Source: Janthinobacterium sp. BJB426 (GTDB taxonomy: Bacteria > Pseudomonadota > Gammaproteobacteria > Burkholderiales > Burkholderiaceae_D). From it: 64,000 bases of DNA. The translations under genes were made by a program, and so were the position numbers. The stretch covers positions 1-64,000 of the forward strand of contig NZ_PDZL01000011.1 of NCBI RefSeq assembly GCF_002735705.1, in the 5' to 3' direction. The notes beneath the pieces are model-generated. The model ran no database searches. It saw nothing but the letters and a program-made list of their open reading frames with translations, and was not told the DNA's origin. Below are positions 36,101 through 42,691 of the stretch, one piece after another. Every line of letters begins with the position of its first letter. Positions within the stretch are counted from its first letter, which is position 1.

Positions 36101-39100
36101 TGGTTTCGATACCAGCGCCCTGCCAGTCACGGTCGATGACAAGGGCTGGCAGCTGTTGAAAGGCCGGCTGCCGTGGGGCGGCGAGGTCGTCGTGCCGCAA
36201 GCGGGCCTGGTGACCCTGGCCGAGGACACGTATTTCAAATCGGGCACGAGCGTCAATTTCGCCGTGCCGATGAAAGCCATGGAGTTGCGCAGCGGTACCT
36301 TGCTGGCGGCGCGCGCCACCTTGACGGCGGAGTTGAACCTGCCGGCCGGCAGCGTGCTGGGCGGCGCCGTGCGCAATGCCGACGGCAGCGTGCTGTACGC
36401 GGCCGGCACGGTCTTGCCAAAGGCGCTGACCTTGTCGAGCGGGATGCAGCTCGATGCCGGCCTGCGCCTGCCTGGCGCGGCCAGGGTGGCGGCCATGCTG
36501 TGGCCGGCGAACGTGGCCCTGCCTTTCCCCGAAGGCAGGCCGTGGGATGTGGCCGATGCCACGAATGCCGTCAATGGCGTGGTGCTGGCCTCGGCGCTGG
36601 CGCTGGACAAGGGCAGCGTGCTGCCCGCCGGCACCGTGGTCAGGCTGCCGGGCGACGTCACCATGGTGTCGCTGCGCAGCGCGGATGGCAGCGGCAGCCA
36701 GGGCCGCAACCTGGCGCTGGCGCCCATGCTGGCCCAGGGTTCGCAAGCGTGGTCGCTGCGCCTGGTGGGCGGCGCCGATACGGCGGCGGCCGACACGCGC
36801 GCGCTGAAACCGCATGCGAAGGACGCCCATCTGATGCTGGCCGATGCGCATTACGGCATGGCCACTGTCCGCGAGCTGGTTCCAGGCACCGGCTTGCCCG
36901 CACAGTATGTATGGGGCGACGATGCCGGCCTGTTTGGCGAGATACCGGGCATGCCGATCGACCTGGCCAACTTTGCCAGTGAAGAAGTGCTGCTTGGCTT
37001 CAATGAATATGGCGCAATCGTGGTCAAGATTGCCGATGGCACGGAGCCTCAATACGTGCACGTGACTGCGCCGGCGCGCCAGCCCCTGTTCAGCGTGCTG
37101 CGCACGGGCACGGGCGACCTCGATTTGCTGGCCGCGGGCGACTTCGACATGCGTTCGCTGTATGGCGTCTACACGGCCGGCACGCAGTCGGCCTCGCCGC
37201 TGGTCAATGGCAAGGATCTGTTCAACCTGCCGCGCGGCCTGAACGCCAAGGGCCAGCTGCTCGGTGCGCTGGGCACGGACTTTACGCCGTTTGTCGATGG
37301 CGGCAGCCAGAGCCTGTACCGCGCCTGGTATCCCGAGCATGGCGGCAATCTGCTGCTGCGCGCCCAGGGCGACGTCAAGGGCGACACGCTGGGCACCTCC
37401 ACGCAACGCCGCGAGGATGCCATCGGCTGGCTGCGCGCGCAGCAGGACAGCAGCGACATCGGCACCTGGCTGTGGCGCCAGGGCAGCGGCAGCACGGCGG
37501 GCGGCGTGCCGACGGCATGGTGGATCAATTTCGGCACCTATGTCGCGCGTCCCGAAGGCGTCGACCTGTTCTCGGGCTTGCCGGGGCTGTCGGGCTTTAC
37601 GGGCATCGGCACCCTGGGCGGCGGCAATCTGCTGCTGCAGGCGGGCGGCGACGCCGGCATGCTGGCCTCGCGCGCCGATCCGGGCGGCGAGTTCGCGCCG
37701 CGCAGCCAGGGCCTGAACGTGGCCGTGGGCAGCACGGGCAGGGTGACGCCGGACGGCAAGCTGCTGCTGACGGGCGGCGGCGATCTCGATATCCGCATCG
37801 GCGGCGGGCTGAACCCCGTGGCCGAGGTGCGCAGCTTCGACAGCAATAGCGACCGGCCGAACCCGAACACGCGTTTCGAACGCCAGGTGCCTGGCCTGAA
37901 CAGCACGCTCACCAACCTGCGCGGCGCACTGCGCCTGGAAGCGGGCGCCGTGGGCGGCATCGAATTGCGCTTCGACCGCGCCGATCCGACGGAATCGCGG
38001 CCGTACGAAACCTACACGGCGGGCACGGCGATCGCCAGCGGCGGGCCTATCCTGGTGCCGGGCGACAGCGGCGTGCGCATCGATGCGCGCGGCGACGTGG
38101 TGCTGGGCGGCGTGGCCGATGCGGGCCGCGTGAAGCAACTGGGCTATGGTTCGCCGTTCAGCTACCAGGGCGTGGAGCGCACCGGCGAAGGCTGGAGCTG
38201 GTTCTCGCTGTGGACGCCGGCCACGGCCATCGACCTGTTCAGCGCGGGCGGCAACCTGACGCCCACCTCGTCCTGGATCAATGCGATGGCCGGCGACAAC
38301 CATGCGCCGACGGACGGGCGCTTCGTCATGCCGTCCGTGCTGCGCGCCGTGGCCGCCAGCGGCAGCTTGTACTACGGCAATGCCAGCCTGGGCAGGCTGG
38401 GTGATGGCGGCAAGGTGGACATGCCGCAAAACGGCGTGATCCTGGCGCCGTCGCCGGTGGCGCCGCAATTTGTCAGGACGGGCACGGGCCAGCTGGAAAT
38501 GCTGGCCGCCGACTCCATCCATGCGGCCGGTTATCCGATCACGCCATCGGGCGCCGACCCGCGCCTGCTGCCGAATCCGTTCAATCCGGGCTTCGTCGGC
38601 GCGCTGGGCAATGTCTGGTTCGGCCTGCTGCCGCTGCATAACGTCAGCGCCGATGCGTTGGCGCCGGGGGCATTGAAATGGTTTGGTACGTCGTCGAATG
38701 GCGCCAGCGATGCCAATCAACAAGTGTATCCGCTGTTCAGCATGACCCCGCCGACGGTCTCCGACTATGTGCCGGCAGGCCAGTTGCCCGCGCACTTCTA
38801 TGCCAATAGCGGCGACATCGTCGGCCTGCGCACGGGCGGTATCGTGTACCGGGGCAACCTGAAGGGCGTCAGCGGCGCCCTTGGCCTGTGGTACGAGGGC
38901 GGCGGCGCCGTGGCCGTGCGTGCCGGACGCGACATCGTCAACTCCGGCACGCCGCTCGGCAACGTCGAGAGCGTACCGGACGGCGCAGCGGGATGGACCG
39001 GCCAGCCCTTTGCCAACAGTCCCGAGCTGCCGGAAAAGCCGGTCGTCTTCGGCAGCTCGTCGGCGCGCGGCAACCTGTTCGTGCACCGCCATGCCGACGA

Positions 39101-40856
39101 CGTTTCCGTCGTCAGCGCCGGCCGCGACATCCGCTACAGCACCTTCTATGTGGCGGGGCCGGGCCAGCTCAATGTGAGCGCCGGGCGCGATTTGTACATG
39201 GCCGACAAGGCGGAATTGCGCAGCCTCGGCTCCATCGTCCATGTCGGCCAGGACAAGCGCGGCGATGGCGCCGGCATCAGCGTGGCCGCCGGCGTGGGCC
39301 GCAATGGTCCCGACTATGCGGCCTTCGCGGCGCGCTACCTGGACCCGGCCAAGCTGGCCGACCCGGGCAAGCCGCTGGCCGACCAGGCCGGCAGCGCCGT
39401 GTACGTCTACGGCGGCAAGCTGACCCTGGCCGACTGGCTGCGCGGCCAGTTCGCCTACGGCGGCGACGAGGCGGGCGCTGCCGTCTTCCTCGGCACGAAG
39501 CAGGCCGAGCTGGAGAAAGCTGGCCAGCAAACGGGCGGCGTGCGGCGCGACCTGGCGCGCGAATACGCGCAGGTCAGCCAGCTGCACCTGGTGAACTGGC
39601 TGACGACGCGTTTTGGCGGCGACAGCGGCCTGGGCATCCGCTACGACCCGGCCACCGATGCGCGCAGCTTCTTTGCCGCCTTGCCGAAGGAACAGCAGCA
39701 GGTCTACCTGAGCAATGTCTACTTCGCCGAGCTGAAGGCGGCCGGGCGCGAGTACAACGATCCGGACGGCGTGCGCCGCGGCAGCTATCTGCGCGGCCGC
39801 GAAGCCATCGCCACCCTCTTCCCGACGCAGGACAAGGCGGGCAAGAAGATCGAGTACCAGGGCGACCTGACGATGTTCAGCAGCGCGCTGTACACGGTCA
39901 ACGGATACGGCGGCGTGTACACCAAGCGTCCCGTCGCTGGCGTGCGCTACCTGAGTCCGCAGGAATGGGCCGAGGCGGGCCGTCCCGACTACAACGTGCC
40001 TTACGTGACCGTCAACGACACCGGCATCCACACGGATTTCGGCGGCGACATCGGCATCACGGTGCCGGGCGGGCGCGCGCTGATCGGCGTGGACGGCGGC
40101 TATGCGCCGGGCGAAGGCTCGGGCGTGCTGACACAGGGACAGGGCGAGATCCAGATGTATGCGAAAGACAGCATCCTGCTGGGCCAGAGCCGCATCTTCA
40201 CCACCTTCGGCGGCAACATCCTGGCCTGGTCGGCCACGGGCGACATCAATGCGGGCCGCGGCACCAAGTCCACCGTTGTCTACACGCCGCAGCGCCGTAC
40301 CTACGACAGCATCGGCCTGGTCAGCCTGTCGCCGAGCACGCCGACGACGGGCGCCGGCATCGCCACCCTGAACCCGATCCCGGAGGTGCCGCCCGGCGAC
40401 ATCGACCTGATCGCCCCGCTGGGCAGCATCGACGCGGGCGAGGCGGGCATCCGCGTCTCGGGCAACGTCAACCTGGCGGCCTTGCAGGTGATCAATGCGG
40501 AAAACGTCCAGGTGCAGGGCAAGTCGGCGGGCCTGCCCGTGGTCGCCACCGTGAACGTGGGCGCGCTCAGCAATGCCAGCGCGGCCGCCACGCAAGCCGT
40601 GACGGCGGCGCAGGACGTGCTGCAGCGCGAACGGGCCGCCACGCGCCAGGCGCAACCGTCGCTGTTCACGGTGAAGGTGCTGGGCTTTGGCAACGAGCAG
40701 GCGGACGAGGGCGGTGTTGGCAAGCACCAGGGCGGCGAACCGCAGGCGTCCAGCTATCAGCCGGCCGGCGTGGTGCAGGTGCTGGGCGCGGGGCCGTTGA
40801 CGGCGCCGCAGCTGCAGGCGCTCACGCCGAACGAGCGGCGCGGCCTGCAACCGTGA
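27192..40856 (+). CDS. Giant filamentous haemagglutinin-like exoprotein (TpsA)
   Basis: 4554 residues. A long N-terminal export signal (basic residues 1-26, hydrophobic core ending GGAQA, cleavage near residue 46; ATG 27237 is an alternative start) is followed by the TPS secretion domain (about residues 145-340, with NWESFNVG and NRNGI at 226-230). The rest is a very long repeat-poor beta-helix rich in Gly, Ala and Asp, with recurring units of the type GGxLxIxAxG. The C-terminal region (about 4260-4500, KSTVVYTPQRRTYDSIGLVS...NPIPEVPPGDIDLIAPLGSIDAGEAGI) matches the DUF3739 domain of large FHA-family proteins. It is secreted through the TpsB encoded 141 bases downstream. Probable surface fibre or adhesin; its ligand is unknown. 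Confidence 0.93.
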   Translation: MQRSKSVTKHASSSAMAGNRNGRPVRLKPLALAIAMLLQAGGAQAQQPFSGAWFAGKGAQQGTAAATGRLPNGQPATSLNNPLLQQQKAEGKLQQSLNNLLLAARGIAAEQAVQAAARQAALAAGGAPEGLVKGGLQVDTNSLTAGWLNAQGPVQTQADGKTVVKVAQTDDKAILNWESFNVGKNTTLQFDQKSNWSVLNRINDPLARPSQIQGQIKADGTVMIVNRNGIVFTGSSQVDTRNLAAAAMGMSDSQFKSGLYGKAQGAGTVPTFANDLLLGQNTFTHGKAEADVVVAAGARIDTRKPQTVTEGGGYVLLAGRNVDNAGAITTPNGQTTLAAGDAIVVRPGQGTDKNQYSSTRGNEVEMLRTAGSGAGAVVNRGLIQSAGGDITLSGNTLRQDGMLLSSTSVNGRGAIHLSAAGEDAKVSMGRGSVSAIFIDDNGATALDVQRDTLLKDTGKGTDTPLDRRDQSLVRIVSAGNVEFEGDSLTLATGGQVLVDAARRSHVARDAAIDVSGAVGVKVDMSSNNVLINVQGNEQRDAPGSRDAKYLNNSDVWVDRRDLVLVPAGTNGYATDRWYTAGGLLEVSGYLNTSGHGIGEWAAQGGTVGFGGGEVVTQAGSRINIAGGSLDVQTGMVKQTWLKGADGAMYKLSTAPGDNLYTGLYRGYESTHARWGANTTETYANALIGPRERLENGYTVGRDAGRLIVSTGAAVLEGDIDTSVFQGERQQRKRDDGMDSYKQAQTSAARAGQLIVGKMTPVFDTKAGQLRDSPQAVLEKVEIGKVAPVADGQLLTEALPAARSKTLQLDADWLNGLELGALNIYAYDKLDVNADVRVADGGDVALHATDVAIKANVSARGGSIAAGDIISRYLANAGAVWVEGKLVPDNRPTGTAGVRVAPGVRLDARGLWSNLELDPGAVAGLPYLNGGKVTLKSSGGVELAGGSVIDVSSGAALMSNGSLQGGRGGDITLAVDLPTEKAPTGAMLKLDGELRGHGVKGGGRLVIDSGAAVSIGGKLQGGDVLPGGSSAPIGLRLADEFLIAKGEKIPFDFALSTSLIKPGQVLSKPVTVDVSVQKPLVLGADLLLPPGAHVVIDNKTYVWAGSTVPAGSVLTVINGLNPGFVVSAAVFPNGLPIQPVTTQYAAGSIAADDVRAPRGMLLPAGMVLGRDVAVQPMLALGASLFQSGFADYAITGRDGVVVVKDAHVDVKMPVLRFNPATGHTVASGTDPAAALELWTPELYQEDARKARLTQRAGADLSLTAGSPHVKGDLAVAQGAVVTVDPGRQISLTGNAQITIDGRLEAWGGKIAVLPGTFGTGNDVDVPNGKGQATSIWIGDRAVLDVAGRATVATDMRGDRYGRADKGGSIEIGARYKADAASVDAADAFVVVRPGALLDASGAQATLDLPNQGAVNVAGNGGLISLSSYNGIFADGTLRAVAGGAGAAGGTLALALDTPNYGKVNRYNLQGDNVDNAVRVPREMQLAQVQGDSALPEDLRAGQQDAALRYGSARLGADRVQAGGFDNLALHVNGMLSFDGDVKLSLGQSLRLSATSLGLAQQPPQPDADGQDKAGSLASQVHLAAPYVRLGTAVRAQKDDYIVPNAVKGSKNLGKGRGILGVPLVAEDSLLQIDAGMLDIAGEVNMGTRGTIAQSSGADLVVERDAFEQLTLNSRGDMRLSNSAALYQPGNATLVAAQIYPATGDSGMVTVGQQSGIDEYGNLRVTLDPLRTLNLGRSGDGATPNQPFSVFGTLSLIAPTINQHGVLRAPLGQINLGAEGFEANTGRVNLLPGSLTSVSAKGLTMPYGGTLDGLSYLYDGNDVVFKGVGNGPEIALTGAAIDVQAGAVLDLSGGGTLTGAAFLAGRGGSTDARLNPLVQMKPNGGFTLPGLNTNPVYAIIPGVQPDVAPLTAEQGAGKPAAGRQITIGAGVPGLAAGTYTLLPSNFALLPGAFRVELNGLAGAVETGGTIAMRNGSFATAAQTGVAGTAIRDVVAQQAILTPADVLRSYSQYNETGYAAFAVAQATRDGVPRAALERDAKGVRVQLIAPSVHSVKDNQTPLMMDGSALYAPAEGGFGGSLLLGTGNHASTRYEVLADGTAPLADFDGVSVHASQINAFGAQRVGIGGLPRVNYSEFGTGSNQRANIAAINESAGGIVLRDGAVLKAAEVFLVTARKDGGIILEQGSGINTLGRGKAAWDSRDGYVYEPMGSVLAVSNGWLDMLPTAAPSSESYGPGIIDIGACAKAGGACSGSTSLYSEGTIAAVTERAFTLRDNVRYGTRNLVLGMGSINVGSEASLADASTRGALPDGLALNQGVLDRLLRGDTSTGAPALESLGLTARNSFNFYDSSQLSTIDAATGKSSLSRLVLNTPAIYGYGGTDALARIHTDTLVWQGATNAPGAVVANGPGTGSGRLQVDARRIEFGFTPDSRPDTIHNLDRLMLGFGQVALNASEQLTANNKGSLSVYQSLSAWDTATNGYRYSGGDLLISTPLLTGAAGSVNRITAGGDLKVSAPAGATPAAAATPTNAALAGALGAEVALSGNSVSVDTSVVLPSGKLTLSAERDVLLGDKAKLDLAGRKIDFYDTSKYSWGGDVILDSRAGDVRQAAASVIDVSAVNNRAGKLSVVATGDAAGTADLRGSLLGGASGHYDAGGTQVPYAAGGVEVRAQQIGDFAGLNQRLNTGKVFGSRSFQLKQGNLTIGDELKAREVSVSVDGGSLTVSGRIDASGEQVGSIRLAGRDGVTIQSGAVLDAHGTVLRTDSYGQVIEAPNRAVIELAAPGGRLSLENGARFDLRSGDKGGNYGSIDLNARRLGGATGDDIDIDAAGALNIAGARTINVNAFWQYKDAPAGTGKDADGRSYQSINQAYLDEKHADSQAFMAHALANGNLMNNKLHGLRGDANAFHLRPGVEIVSATPGGDLHIDGDIDLSGHRYDGVNPLARLSGVYGSGEAGALVLRAGGKLSVFGSITDGFDTSALPVTVDDKGWQLLKGRLPWGGEVVVPQAGLVTLAEDTYFKSGTSVNFAVPMKAMELRSGTLLAARATLTAELNLPAGSVLGGAVRNADGSVLYAAGTVLPKALTLSSGMQLDAGLRLPGAARVAAMLWPANVALPFPEGRPWDVADATNAVNGVVLASALALDKGSVLPAGTVVRLPGDVTMVSLRSADGSGSQGRNLALAPMLAQGSQAWSLRLVGGADTAAADTRALKPHAKDAHLMLADAHYGMATVRELVPGTGLPAQYVWGDDAGLFGEIPGMPIDLANFASEEVLLGFNEYGAIVVKIADGTEPQYVHVTAPARQPLFSVLRTGTGDLDLLAAGDFDMRSLYGVYTAGTQSASPLVNGKDLFNLPRGLNAKGQLLGALGTDFTPFVDGGSQSLYRAWYPEHGGNLLLRAQGDVKGDTLGTSTQRREDAIGWLRAQQDSSDIGTWLWRQGSGSTAGGVPTAWWINFGTYVARPEGVDLFSGLPGLSGFTGIGTLGGGNLLLQAGGDAGMLASRADPGGEFAPRSQGLNVAVGSTGRVTPDGKLLLTGGGDLDIRIGGGLNPVAEVRSFDSNSDRPNPNTRFERQVPGLNSTLTNLRGALRLEAGAVGGIELRFDRADPTESRPYETYTAGTAIASGGPILVPGDSGVRIDARGDVVLGGVADAGRVKQLGYGSPFSYQGVERTGEGWSWFSLWTPATAIDLFSAGGNLTPTSSWINAMAGDNHAPTDGRFVMPSVLRAVAASGSLYYGNASLGRLGDGGKVDMPQNGVILAPSPVAPQFVRTGTGQLEMLAADSIHAAGYPITPSGADPRLLPNPFNPGFVGALGNVWFGLLPLHNVSADALAPGALKWFGTSSNGASDANQQVYPLFSMTPPTVSDYVPAGQLPAHFYANSGDIVGLRTGGIVYRGNLKGVSGALGLWYEGGGAVAVRAGRDIVNSGTPLGNVESVPDGAAGWTGQPFANSPELPEKPVVFGSSSARGNLFVHRHADDVSVVSAGRDIRYSTFYVAGPGQLNVSAGRDLYMADKAELRSLGSIVHVGQDKRGDGAGISVAAGVGRNGPDYAAFAARYLDPAKLADPGKPLADQAGSAVYVYGGKLTLADWLRGQFAYGGDEAGAAVFLGTKQAELEKAGQQTGGVRRDLAREYAQVSQLHLVNWLTTRFGGDSGLGIRYDPATDARSFFAALPKEQQQVYLSNVYFAELKAAGREYNDPDGVRRGSYLRGREAIATLFPTQDKAGKKIEYQGDLTMFSSALYTVNGYGGVYTKRPVAGVRYLSPQEWAEAGRPDYNVPYVTVNDTGIHTDFGGDIGITVPGGRALIGVDGGYAPGEGSGVLTQGQGEIQMYAKDSILLGQSRIFTTFGGNILAWSATGDINAGRGTKSTVVYTPQRRTYDSIGLVSLSPSTPTTGAGIATLNPIPEVPPGDIDLIAPLGSIDAGEAGIRVSGNVNLAALQVINAENVQVQGKSAGLPVVATVNVGALSNASAAATQAVTAAQDVLQRERAATRQAQPSLFTVKVLGFGNEQADEGGVGKHQGGEPQASSYQPAGVVQVLGAGPLTAPQLQALTPNERRGLQP

Positions 40857-40861
40857 GTTTT

Positions 40862-40907
40862 ATGAACATTTGATGACATTCGGCAGTCGCCGCGCGCGGC
40901 GGCTGTC
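40862..40907 (+). promoter_or_regulatory. Composite promoter upstream of tpsB
   Basis: ATGAACA (40862), ATGACAT (40873), GCAGTC (40883-40888), 14 bases, CTGTC (40903-40907). Distances between blocks (11, 10 and 20 bases start to start) are identical to those upstream of tpsA. It begins 5 bases after the tpsA stop and lies 91 bases before the tpsB start, so tpsB and the genes behind it probably have their own promoter in the same regulon. Confidence 0.55.
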
Positions 40908-40997
40908 TAGGCATCAGTAGATCAGCATTAGCAACAAAAAAACGCCGGCCCAGCGCCGCAACACAGGGCAACCGTTTGATTTTAAGGTGAATGGAAG

Positions 40998-42635
40998 ATG
41001 CGTGAGATGAAAAAACAGGGCAAGGGGGCAGCACCCGCGGCACCCGCGACCGCCTTGACGATGCTGTGCCTGGCCATGCTGGCGCTGCCCGGCATGGCGC
41101 GCGCGCAGGACGCGGTGCCGGCAGCCGCTCCCGTGGCCGCGCCGGAACGGCAGGTGACGATCGAGGAATACCTGGTGCGCGGCAATACCGTGCTCGATGC
41201 GCGCGCCATCGAAGAGGCGGTCACGCCCTTCCTGGGGCCGGGCCGCACCCTGAAGGACGTGGAAGGGGCGCGCGACGCCCTCGTTGCCGCCTACCAGGCC
41301 CGCGGCTACCAGTCCGTCTACGTGGACTTGCCGGAGCAGCAGGTGGAGCAGGGCGTGGTGGTGCTGCAGGTGAGCGAAACGAAGGTGGGACGCTTGCGCG
41401 TGGTCGGTGCGCAATACAACTCGCCGCTCGACGTGCGCCAGCAAGTGCCGGCCCTGACGGAAGGCAAGGTGCCCGACTTTACCCAGGCGCAAGTGGAACT
41501 GACGGCCCTGAACCTCGGTCCCAAGCGCCAGGTGATGCCGCTGGTCAAGCAGGGCAGCCTGCCCGGCACCATGGATGTGGACTTGAAAGTCGAGGACAGC
41601 AGCCCGTGGCGCGCCAGCGTCGGCTTGAATAACGATTACAGCGCCGATACGAAAAAGTTGCGCACAAGCATGTCGGTCGGCCACGACAACCTGTGGCAGA
41701 TGGGGCATAGCGCCACCATCAGCTTTTTCGGCACGCCGGGCGACCTGAACCAGACCAAGGTGTGGTCCGCCTCGTACGTGGCGCCGATCGGCACGCAGGG
41801 CTGGAGCCTGGAAGCGACGGGCTACCAGTCGAACAGCAATGTGGCCAGCACGGGCGGCACCAGCGTGCTGGGCAAGGGCCACGCGCTGGGCATGAAAGTC
41901 AACTACACGGTGCCCAACAGCGGCGTCTGGTGGCACAGCTTTAGCGCCGGCATCGATTTCAAGGATAACCAGGAAGCGCTGCAGCTGAATGGCGCCGGCT
42001 CGAGCATTCCATTGAAGTATGTGCCGCTCAGCGTGGCCTACAACGGTTTTGCGCAGACGGACGCGGCAACGTACGGCCTGGGCCTGTCGCTGGTGGCCGG
42101 TACGCGCGCCGCGTTCGGCTACGGCAGCAACAGCGCCGCCTACGACAACAAGCGCTACAAGGCTACACCCAGCTTCCTCGTCCTGAAGGGCGACGCCAAC
42201 GCCACCACTACCCTGGGCAGCGGCGCACAGCTGCATGGCCGCATGTCGGGCCAGCTGGCCGATGCGGCGCTCGTGTCGGGCGAACAGATGGCCGCCGGCG
42301 GCGCCAATTCCGTGCGCGGCTACCTGTCGGCCGAAGCGACGGGCGACTACGGCGTGTCGGGCACGGTCGAATGGCGCACGCCCCAGCTGACGTATTTCAG
42401 CCGCCTGGAAAACTGGCGTTTGTTTGCCTTTGCCGATGGTGCGCGCCTGCGCCTGCGCGATCCGATGATCGAGCAGAAAGACCTGTTCGGCCTGGCCTCC
42501 GTGGGCGTGGGCAGCAGCTTCCAGTTCCTGCGCTACCTGAATGGCCGTATCGATTTTGCTTACCCGCTGCGCGATGGCCCGCGCACGCACAAACACGTGC
42601 GCCGCATCAATTTCAACCTGTCGGCCAGCTACTGA
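40998..42635 (+). CDS. TpsB outer-membrane transporter (ShlB/FhaC/HecB family)
   Basis: 545 residues with a signal peptide (cleavage near AQDA), a POTRA domain (about 52-130, VTIEEYLVRGNTVLDARAIEEAVTPFLG), a second POTRA-like segment (about 131-205), and a 16-strand barrel with the Omp85-family VRGY motif (Val439-Tyr442 in GGANSVRGYLSAEATGDYG) and the motif FADGARLRLRDP. It secretes the giant TpsA encoded just upstream. The start could be the ATG at 41007. Followed 56 bases later by the ExbB fusion gene. Confidence 0.95.
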   Translation: MREMKKQGKGAAPAAPATALTMLCLAMLALPGMARAQDAVPAAAPVAAPERQVTIEEYLVRGNTVLDARAIEEAVTPFLGPGRTLKDVEGARDALVAAYQARGYQSVYVDLPEQQVEQGVVVLQVSETKVGRLRVVGAQYNSPLDVRQQVPALTEGKVPDFTQAQVELTALNLGPKRQVMPLVKQGSLPGTMDVDLKVEDSSPWRASVGLNNDYSADTKKLRTSMSVGHDNLWQMGHSATISFFGTPGDLNQTKVWSASYVAPIGTQGWSLEATGYQSNSNVASTGGTSVLGKGHALGMKVNYTVPNSGVWWHSFSAGIDFKDNQEALQLNGAGSSIPLKYVPLSVAYNGFAQTDAATYGLGLSLVAGTRAAFGYGSNSAAYDNKRYKATPSFLVLKGDANATTTLGSGAQLHGRMSGQLADAALVSGEQMAAGGANSVRGYLSAEATGDYGVSGTVEWRTPQLTYFSRLENWRLFAFADGARLRLRDPMIEQKDLFGLASVGVGSSFQFLRYLNGRIDFAYPLRDGPRTHKHVRRINFNLSASY

Positions 42636-42691
42636 CGGGCCAGCTCACCAGCACTGCACTTTTTTAGACTTTTCTTCGGAGAATCACTGTC

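Noticed and set aside
34593-40850. Second very long minus-strand frame (2085 codons) opposite tpsA
   Set aside because: Same reason: low-complexity composition, no start context, and wholly inside the well-supported tpsA gene.
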